Source: an uncultured Streptomyces sp.
Lineage (GTDB): Bacteria; Actinomycetota; Actinomycetes; Streptomycetales; Streptomycetaceae
Length of the DNA: 7,221 bases
Direction of reading: 5' to 3'
Assembly (NCBI GenBank): GCA_946480485.1
Contig: CAMLJW010000272.1
Coordinates: 1 to 7,221 of the forward strand
Shown: in pieces, positions 1 to 4,525 of the stretch
Numbering within the stretch: the first letter of the stretch is position 1
Layout of the letters: each line of letters begins with the position of its first letter
Program-made: the position numbers and the translations under genes
The notes under the pieces: model-generated
Databases searched by the model: none
Told to the model about the DNA's origin: nothing
What the model saw: only the letters and a program-made list of their open reading frames with translations

Positions 1-33
1 CCTGTTTGTGCAGGTCGGGCCTTGATCATTAAG

Positions 34-107
34 GGTGAGTGACGGGACTTGAACCCGCGGCATCCTGGACCACAACCAGGTGCTCTACCAGCTGAGCTAC
101 ACCCACC
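34..107 (-). tRNA. tRNA-His (anticodon GTG)
   Basis: The reverse complement folds into a full cloverleaf. The acceptor stem GTGGGTG pairs with CACTCAC, with one G-T wobble. The anticodon stem CCTGG/CCAGG encloses the loop TTGTGGT, with anticodon GTG at 71-73 reading CAC/CAU histidine codons. The T arm contains TTCAAGT. Position 107 gives the extra G-1 and position 34 the discriminator C73, the pair that bacterial histidyl-tRNA synthetase uses as its identity element. The 3' CCA is not encoded. The gene lies 92 nt downstream of orn on the same strand and probably has its own promoter. Confidence 0.97.
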
Positions 108-152
108 ACGACCGGGGGTTGTCCGTGTGGACTTCCCGACCGGCCGAGAAAA

Positions 153-158
153 AGTGTA
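153..158 (-). promoter_or_regulatory. candidate -10 box for tRNA-His
   Basis: On the minus strand TACACT fits the Streptomyces TANNNT -10 pattern and would start transcription near 146, about 40 nt before the mature tRNA. The region where a -35 box should lie is pure G+C-rich sequence with no TTGACA-like hexamer, so this is only a candidate. Confidence 0.35.
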
Positions 159-199
159 CAGGGTCCCGGGGGGTGCTCGCGCCCGCCTTTGTCGGGGGG

Positions 200-802
200 T
201 CAATGAGCAGGCAGAACGTGCTTCGCGGCGATCGCGCGGGCCGTGCTCGAGTCCGGGCCGGGCTGCGGGACGAAGATCGCCTCGCGGTAGTAGCGGAGTT
301 CGGCGATGGATTCGCGGATGTCCGCCAGGGCTCTGTGGTTGCCGTTCTTCTCCGGGCTGTTGAAGTACGCCCGGGGATACCAGCGGCGGGCCAGTTCCTT
401 GATCGAGGAGACGTCGACGATCCGGTAGTGGAAATAATTTTCCAGGGTCGGCATGTCCCGCAGCAGGAAGCCACGGTCCGTGCCCACCGAGTTTCCGCAC
501 AGCGGGGCCTTGCCCGGCTCCTTGACGTGCTCCCGTACGTACGCCAGGACCTGCTCCTCGGCGTCCGCCAGTGTCGTACCGGCGGCCAGCTCGGAGAGGA
601 GGCCCGAGGCGGTGTGCATGGTGCGTACCACCTCCGGCATGGTCTCCAGTGCGGCGCCCGGCGGGCGGATCACGATGTCCACCCCTTCACCGAGTACGTT
701 CAGCTCGGAATCGGTGACCAGCACGGCCACCTCGATGAGCGCGTCGTCGGACAGCGAGAGGCCGGTCATCTCGCAGTCGATCCACACCATGCGATCGTTC
801 AT
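200..802 (-). CDS. orn: oligoribonuclease (DEDDh 3'-5' exonuclease)
   Basis: Encodes a 200-residue cytoplasmic oligoribonuclease, which degrades 2-5 nt RNA fragments to mononucleotides and, from family knowledge, the pGpG left by c-di-GMP breakdown. The DEDDh residues are visible: D9 and E11 in [10 protein letters not shown]109 in [12 protein letters not shown], and H156 and D161 in [13 protein letters not shown]. Length matches the family (about 180-200). I chose the ATG at 802 because the catalytic motif begins at residue 7 and AGGGTG lies 6 nt upstream. A longer reading to 928 runs through the adpA terminator and is not credible. It follows adpA in the arrangement known from Streptomyces, where orn is reported not to be transcriptionally coupled to adpA; the hairpin between them agrees. 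Confidence 0.97.
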   Translation of the reverse strand: MNDRMVWIDCEMTGLSLSDDALIEVAVLVTDSELNVLGEGVDIVIRPPGAALETMPEVVRTMHTASGLLSELAAGTTLADAEEQVLAYVREHVKEPGKAPLCGNSVGTDRGFLLRDMPTLENYFHYRIVDVSSIKELARRWYPRAYFNSPEKNGNHRALADIRESIAELRYYREAIFVPQPGPDSSTARAIAAKHVLPAH

Positions 803-867
803 ATGTGTCACCCTACGGCCCGTCGCCGCGCCCGGGCAGGCTCGGGGTCGGGGCAGGGGCGCGGCGC

Positions 868-899
868 GGCGGGCGAGGGTCGCCAGACCCGCGCCCGCC
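868..899 (-). terminator. strong hairpin after adpA (probable terminator)
   Basis: A 14-bp inverted repeat with a 4-nt loop: on the plus strand the left arm is GGCGGGCGAGGGTC, the loop GCCA and the right arm GACCCGCGCCCGCC, with one mismatched pair. It starts 19 nt past the adpA stop codon. There is no U tract, which is common for Streptomyces terminators. It would insulate orn from adpA transcription. Confidence 0.7.
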
Positions 900-917
900 C
901 CGCCGGCAGCCGCACCG

Positions 918-2138
918 CTACGGCGCACTCCGCTGTCCCGGCAGGCTCGGCCGCCCGTGCACGTACAGCTCCGTCGCGCCCTTCGCCGGGTCCATGGAGA
1001 GGGACACCGTGGGGCCCACGGCGTGCGCGGCGGCCGTGCGGCGGGTCTGGAGGGGGACGGGTACCTCCTGCGGGACCGGTGGTGGTGGCGGGCCGTCCGT
1101 GTCCGACGGTTTGTCGGACTGCGGGCGCCGGGTCCGGTAGGCGGTCCGGTACGCGGCGGGGGACGAGCCGAGCTGACGGCGGAAGTGGCCGCGCAGGGCC
1201 ACCGGGGAGCGGAAGCCGCAGCGGCCCGCCACCTCGTCCACCGAGTAGTCGGACGTCTCCAGCAGCCGCTGTGCCTGGAGCACCCGCTGCGTGATCAGCC
1301 ACTGCAGAGGAGCGCTCCCCGTGAGGGAGCGGAACCGGCGGTCGAACGTACGCCTGCTCATGTAGGCGCGCGCCGCCAGCGTCTCCACGTCGAACTGCTC
1401 ATGGAGGTGCTCCAGCGCCCAGGCGACGACCTCCGCGAGCGGGTCGGCGCCGATCTCCTCAGGTAAAGACCGATCGAGGTAGCGCTCCTGGCCGCCGCTG
1501 CGCCGGGGCGGGACCACCAGACGGCGGGCCAGTGCTCCTGCGGCTTCATTGCCGTGGTCCGTCCGCACGATGTGCAGACAGAGGTCGATGCCCGCGGCCG
1601 TACCCGCCGAGGTCAGCACGTCTCCGTCGTCCACGAACAGCTCGCGGGGATCGACGTGGACGGACGGATAGCGCTTCGCCAGCGTCGGCGCGTACATCCA
1701 GTGTGTGGTCGCGGGGCGGGCGTCCAGCAGGCCGGCCGCGGCGAGTACGAAGGCGCCGGTGCACAGCCCGACTATGCGGGCGCCCTCCTCATGGGCCCGG
1801 CGCAGTGCGTCGAGCGCCTCCTGAGGCGGTGGCGCGGTGATCGACCGCCAGGCCGGCACGACGACGGTGCCCGCCCTGGAGATCGCCTCCAGCCCATGGG
1901 GCGCGGTCAGTTCGAGTCCCCCGGTGGTCCGCAGGGGCCCTTCCTCCCCCGCGCAGACAAGCAGCCTGTATCGCGGCACGCCGGCGTCCTGGCGGTCGAT
2001 CCCGAACACCGACAGTGGTATGGAACTCTCGAAGATGGGGCCGCCGCTGAACAGCAGCACCGCGACGATCTCCTTGCGGCGTCGCCCGGAAAGTTTCCGG
2101 GCCGCGGCGTCCGGCGCGGCAGTGGAGTCGTGGCTCAT
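918..2138 (-). CDS. adpA: AdpA, AraC/GlxA-type master regulator of development
   Basis: Encodes a 406-residue transcription factor that I recognise as AdpA. In Streptomyces it activates or represses many genes for aerial mycelium and secondary metabolism, under A-factor/ArpA control in S. griseus, and it corresponds to bldH in S. coelicolor. The N-terminal half (about residues 23-200) is a DJ-1/PfpI-like domain with the nucleophile-elbow region GLCTGAF (124-130). The AraC-type DNA-binding domain spans about 235-335, with helix-turn-helices around [16 protein letters not shown] and [20 protein letters not shown]. The Pro-rich C-tail is about 70 residues. Leu225, in the linker, is encoded by TTA. 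The ATG at 2138 has GAGGGGGG 9 nt upstream; the TTG-started extension to 2234 has no support. The regulatory region lies to the right. Confidence 0.98.
   Translation of the reverse strand: MSHDSTAAPDAAARKLSGRRRKEIVAVLLFSGGPIFESSIPLSVFGIDRQDAGVPRYRLLVCAGEEGPLRTTGGLELTAPHGLEAISRAGTVVVPAWRSITAPPPQEALDALRRAHEEGARIVGLCTGAFVLAAAGLLDARPATTHWMYAPTLAKRYPSVHVDPRELFVDDGDVLTSAGTAAGIDLCLHIVRTDHGNEAAGALARRLVVPPRRSGGQERYLDRSLPEEIGADPLAEVVAWALEHLHEQFDVETLAARAYMSRRTFDRRFRSLTGSAPLQWLITQRVLQAQRLLETSDYSVDEVAGRCGFRSPVALRGHFRRQLGSSPAAYRTAYRTRRPQSDKPSDTDGPPPPPVPQEVPVPLQTRRTAAAHAVGPTVSLSMDPAKGATELYVHGRPSLPGQRSAP
1464..1466 (-). other. TTA leucine codon in adpA (bldA target site)
   Basis: Codon 225 reads TTA within Arg-Ser-Leu-Pro-Glu-Glu, in the linker between the PfpI-like and AraC domains. 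TTA is the rarest Streptomyces codon and is read only by the bldA tRNA. The adpA TTA is known to place AdpA synthesis under bldA control. Confidence 0.95.
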
Positions 2139-2291
2139 ACTGCTAAGCCCCCCTCGGTGGTCGCGGCTCCTCGGTCGTGTCGCTCCTGCACGTTTCCCCT
2201 CGGTCCTGCACGAGTCCCCCGCCGTAAATGACAATCAAGATCGAATCTACTGTGTCCCGTGGTGCCTGGGTGACCAGTTCAGCACTCGGCA

Positions 2292-2310
2292 TATTGTCGA
2301 CATGACAACA
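2292..2310. promoter_or_regulatory. imperfect 19-bp palindrome upstream of adpA
   Basis: The plus strand reads TATTGTC-GACAT-GACAACA. The core TTGTC-N5-GACAA is perfect, and 6 of 7 arm positions pair when extended. It lies about 155-170 nt upstream of the adpA start codon, directly beside the AdpA-like site. Its shape and position suggest an operator; the binding protein is unknown. Confidence 0.45.
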
Positions 2311-2320
2311 TGGCGTGAAG
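2311..2320 (+). promoter_or_regulatory. near-consensus AdpA-binding site
   Basis: TGGCGTGAAG matches the published S. griseus AdpA consensus TGGCSNGWWY at 9 of 10 positions (last base G instead of C/T). It lies about 175 nt upstream of the adpA start codon, where an autoregulatory site would be plausible. Such a short degenerate motif also occurs by chance. Confidence 0.4.
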
Positions 2321-2340
2321 CATTCGATCACGAAGCGTTG

Positions 2341-2518
2341 CACTCGTGGGCCGTACAGGGAAGTGCGCCTCGCCCGTGTGGCTGGTCCCCGTAGGGTGCG
2401 CACGTCCTTGGGGCCCCTTTCCGTGCAGGTCGAACGGGGGTTGGAGACCCCTTCGGCCAAGTGGTACGCGTTTCCCCGAAGTTGGCTGAAAAGCTACGGG
2501 CCCGTGCACGCAAACCGG
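2341..2518. other. non-coding stretch between adpA promoter and small gene
   Basis: No credible gene is seen here. Open frames on both strands give Arg/Pro/Thr-rich products with no ribosome-binding site. It contains short palindromes (GGGGCCCC near 2410, ACGGGCCCGT near 2500) but no convincing terminator. It may be the distal part of the adpA control region. Confidence 0.4.
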
Positions 2519-2850
2519 TCAGTCGACCAGCGTATTTCCCCCTGGGTGCCGGCCCCCTCCGTGTGCTTGCGCGCCAACTCCGCCGCGCGGCCTGCGGTGC
2601 TGTGCCCGCTCCTCGGCGAGGAGGTGCGCCGCGCCCCTCTCGGACCGTCTGAGCAGCGCTCCGCAGGCGCCGGTCACGGCGGCGAGACCGAGGGCCGTGC
2701 CGGCCGCGCCCGCCAGGGAGGTCCCGTACCCGACGAGCACCACGGGAACAGGACGCAGCTGAAGGCCGCCCAGCGCACGACGTCGCCCACCGCGTCCCGT
2801 GCGGCGGGCGTCCTGAAGGAGGGCCGGGATGCGGTCGAGGGTCCGGGCAC
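2519..2850 (-). pseudogene. frameshifted gene for a small membrane protein
   Basis: I do not recognise the family. A GTG start at 2850 has CAGGGAG 7 nt upstream. From there residues 1-35 (ending AAFSCVLF) read in one frame with almost only G/C third bases. At about 2746-2748 (TTCCC) the coding signal moves to the -1 frame, continues PVVLVGYGTSLAGAAGTALG and runs to TGA at 2519. Joined, this is 110 residues with one long or two short membrane helices (about residues 25-67) and a basic, Gly/Arg/His-rich C-terminus. Without a frame change the first frame stops at 2674 after 58 residues with a Trp/Pro/Arg-rich, non-protein-like end. Restoring one C in the CCC run would fix the gene. It may be a mutation, a sequencing error or programmed frameshifting. 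Confidence 0.6.
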
Positions 2851-3179
2851 GGTGGGGCTCCCTGGGCGGCGGCTTACGGATGTTCAACGCATGTCCGACC
2901 GGCCGGTCACGGTACCCGCCCGCGGCGGGAGTTTGGGTCGGCGAAGCCGCGGAAGCGCTCCGGAGACCTTCTGCAAACCGCCTGTACGGGGCAGCAACCA
3001 TTGCGTTGCGGGCGTACGGTCGTGCATGCTCCCTGGGGCCCTCCCGCGGTGAGTGCGGGATCTGGGCAGAGACGGAGTGCCGCCGTATCCTTGGGGTATG
3101 GGGTTGGGAAGATGATTCCCGGACACAGCTCCGTAGCACCTGTCGTCCCCTCCACGAGGATCAAAACGCCGAGATACCC
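2851..3179. promoter_or_regulatory. divergent intergenic region, small gene / usp
   Basis: The region holds starts for two divergent genes. It contains a perfect 12-bp palindrome GACCGGCCGGTC (2897-2908), about 47-58 nt upstream of the small gene's GTG, and the SigB-like promoter for the stress-protein gene. Frames open through this region are compositionally unlike genes and lack ribosome-binding sites. Confidence 0.5.
3075..3099 (+). promoter_or_regulatory. SigB-type stress promoter for usp
   Basis: GAGT (3075-3078), a 15-nt spacer and GGGTAT (3094-3099) match the S. coelicolor SigB consensus GNNT-N14-16-GGGTAY exactly. Transcription would start near 3106, giving a leader of about 74 nt. 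A GGGAA-GATGA-TTCCC inverted repeat (3106-3120) lies right at that start. Confidence 0.55.
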
Positions 3180-3707
3180 ATGGCCGGTCAAGAATTCTTC
3201 GATCCCGCGGACCGTAAGCGCCCCGTCGTCGATCCCACGGCGGCCGAGCACTCGGCGGTGGAAGAACCGGGTCAGTCCTGCGATCCGGCGTTCAAGCACG
3301 GCGTCGTCGTGGGCTTCGACGGCTCGAGGTCCAGTGAGCGCGCCCTCGCGTACGCGATCGGAATGGCCCACCGCTCCCGCTCCGGCCTGATCATCGTGCA
3401 CGTCGCCAACCGGCTGCCGACCACGGTGTGGGCGGGCTGTGAACCCCCGGTCTTCGTCGATGTCCCGGACCACCGCACCGAGGTGCTCGGACTCGAACTC
3501 GCGTGCGCGGACTATCTCTCCGAGGTGTCGTGGATCCTTGTCGAGCGCGGCGGCGACATCTGCCACGAACTCGAAGAGGTCGGGCGGGAGTACGAGGCGG
3601 ACGCGATCGTCGTCGGCTCCACGCACGGCATCGTCGGGCGTATCTTCGGCTCGGTCGCGGGGCGGCTCGCGAAGCGCGCCAGGCGTCCCGTCATCGTCAT
3701 TCCGTAA
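3180..3707 (+). CDS. universal stress protein (UspA family)
   Basis: Encodes a 175-residue cytoplasmic Usp-domain protein, from a family linked to survival under stress or hypoxia through nucleotide binding. An acidic, poorly conserved extension (residues 1-40) precedes the Usp fold. The fold starts with GVVVGFDGSRSSERALAYA (41-59), where VGFDGS is the usual first strand and ATP-contacting Asp, and ends with VVGSTHGIVGRIFGSVAG...RPVIVIP (144-175). The usual ATP loop is G-2x-G-9x-G(S/T). Here the spacing is G-3x-G-6x-GS, so nucleotide binding may differ. The ATG at 3180 has only weak GAGA 5 nt upstream; the frame is open further 5' but shows no domain there. It probably belongs with the following gene as stress-induced, by similar promoters rather than as one operon (179-nt gap). 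Confidence 0.9.
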   Translation: MAGQEFFDPADRKRPVVDPTAAEHSAVEEPGQSCDPAFKHGVVVGFDGSRSSERALAYAIGMAHRSRSGLIIVHVANRLPTTVWAGCEPPVFVDVPDHRTEVLGLELACADYLSEVSWILVERGGDICHELEEVGREYEADAIVVGSTHGIVGRIFGSVAGRLAKRARRPVIVIP

Positions 3708-3764
3708 CGGGCCCTTGCATCAGGTGGGATGCGGCACCCCCGGCGTCAACTCCGTTGTGCTGGT

Positions 3765-3782
3765 GCGTGAACCTACTCACGC
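3765..3782. promoter_or_regulatory. Crp-like palindrome upstream of the acetate-carrier-like gene
   Basis: GCGTGA-ACCTAC-TCACGC is a perfect inverted repeat. Its core GTGA-N6-TCAC has the architecture of the Crp/FNR consensus TGTGA-N6-TCACA. It ends 9 nt before the GTTT element of the candidate promoter, a usual place for an activator or regulator site. A link between Crp and a carbon-source carrier is attractive but inferred. Confidence 0.45.
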
Positions 3783-3791
3783 GTAGAGGTT

Positions 3792-3814
3792 GTTTGTGCC
3801 CTTGTGAAGGGTAC
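3792..3814 (+). promoter_or_regulatory. SigB-like promoter for the YaaH-family gene
   Basis: GTTT (3792-3795) and GGGTAC (3809-3814) match both halves of the SigB-type consensus. The spacer is 13 nt, one below the usual 14-16. A start near 3821 would leave a leader of about 65 nt. Confidence 0.45.
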
Positions 3815-3886
3815 ATACCGGTCCCCGGACCCACCGCGGGGCCGGTACCGCATCGCACAATCGCACAAACATGAAGGGAGCCCGCC

Positions 3887-4462
3887 GTGGACAACGACGT
3901 CTCTGCGGGAAGCATCACCACGACCCTCGGCCATCTCGCGCTCGGACTCACCCTGCTGGCCTTCGGGCTCGGTCACACCGAAGTGATCGGCGGCGTGACG
4001 GCCACGGACGCCGTCTCGCTGGCCACCTATGTCGGCGGCATAGCGCTCTTCGTCGCCGGCCTCCTGGCCTTCCGCGACCGCGACACGTTCACGGGTACGG
4101 CGTTCGCCGGACTCGGGGCCTTCTGGTTCACCTGGGGAGTCGGCGCGGACACTCAGGTCTCCGGCAACGCGGCGGGGCTGTTCCTACTGCTCTTCTCCCT
4201 CGTCGCGCTCAGCCTGACCCTCGGTGCGTCCGCCGCCGCCCCGCTCGTCCGCGGCGCGTACGGGCTGCTGTTCGTGGCCATGTCGCTGCTCGCCGTCGCG
4301 CGGTTCGGCGACTCCGAAGCGCTCACCAGGGTCGGCGGCTGGTTCGCGGCCGTGGGCGGCCTGGTGACCTGGTACGCGGCGACCGCGGCCCTCGCCCACT
4401 GGCCGACCGCACTACCGCGAGGACGCGCTGCCCGCCGGGGTGTGACGGCCACCGGCTCCTGA
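3887..4462 (+). CDS. GPR1/FUN34/YaaH-family membrane protein (acetate-carrier-like)
   Basis: Encodes a 191-residue integral membrane protein with six hydrophobic helices (about 9-30, 44-63, 70-90, 95-114, 121-140, 149-172), the layout of SatP/YaaH acetate-succinate carriers. The most telling block is GGIALFVAGLLAFRDRDTFT and the following AFAGLGAFW (50-80), which matches the family pattern AG..EFR.GNTF....F..YG.FW. The last helix has WYAA. The family signature NPAPLGL before helix 1 is not present; TTTLGHLALGL stands there, so substrate and transport are uncertain. The start is GTG with AAGGGAG 6 nt upstream, a strong site. A SigB-like promoter and Crp-like palindrome precede it, and a bidirectional terminator follows the stop codon by 2 nt. 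Confidence 0.88.
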   Translation: MDNDVSAGSITTTLGHLALGLTLLAFGLGHTEVIGGVTATDAVSLATYVGGIALFVAGLLAFRDRDTFTGTAFAGLGAFWFTWGVGADTQVSGNAAGLFLLLFSLVALSLTLGASAAAPLVRGAYGLLFVAMSLLAVARFGDSEALTRVGGWFAAVGGLVTWYAATAALAHWPTALPRGRAARRGVTATGS

Positions 4463-4464
4463 AA

Positions 4465-4510
4465 GAACGGCCCCCTGTGTGCTGCCGGCGGCACGCACAG
4501 GGGGCCGTTC
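4465..4510. terminator. bidirectional terminator between YaaH-family gene and glmS
   Basis: A perfect 15-bp stem, GAACGGCCCCCTGTG (4465-4479) with CACAGGGGGCCGTTC (4496-4510). The 16-nt centre can itself pair (TGCC with GGCA), extending the stem around a single bulge. It lies in the 63-nt gap between convergent genes, so it can end transcription from both sides. Confidence 0.9.
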
Positions 4511-4525
4511 ACGTGCGTACGGCTT

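Larger units (their letters stand above)
2139..2340 (-). promoter_or_regulatory. adpA upstream regulatory region
   Basis: This stretch is clearly richer in A+T than its surroundings. A candidate -10 box, TAGATT (2244-2249, minus), would start transcription near 2237 and give a leader of about 100 nt. No convincing -35 hexamer is present. Candidate operators are a BldD-like half palindrome at 2260-2273, an inverted repeat at 2292-2310, and a near match to the AdpA consensus at 2311-2320. From family knowledge, adpA is autoregulated in some species and controlled by ArpA and/or BldD in others. None of these sites is proven here. Confidence 0.6.

Noticed and set aside
1..107. integrative-element attachment site at tRNA-His
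   Set aside because: tRNA 3' ends are frequent attachment sites, but only 33 nt beyond the gene are visible and no repeat of the tRNA end or integrase occurs in the window.
803..928. N-terminal extension of orn
   Set aside because: The extra 42 residues are Ala/Arg/Pro-rich and cross the adpA terminator. Orn proteins start just before the WIDCEMTGL motif.
80..1294. 404-residue plus-strand open frame across tRNA-His, orn and adpA
   Set aside because: It runs over a tRNA and antisense to two firmly identified genes, and its composition (Arg/Gly/Pro-rich) is not protein-like.
2143..2460. 105-residue minus-strand open frame upstream of adpA
   Set aside because: It overlaps the adpA control region, has Arg/Thr-rich content and has no ribosome-binding site.
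2897..2910. ArpA-binding site
   Set aside because: GGCCGGTCACG matches the ArpA half-site pattern at only 8 of 11 positions, is about 760 nt from the adpA start, and lies beyond another gene.
3716..3731. terminator after usp
   Set aside because: GCATC-N6-GATGC is only a 5-bp stem with no U tract; too weak to list as a feature.
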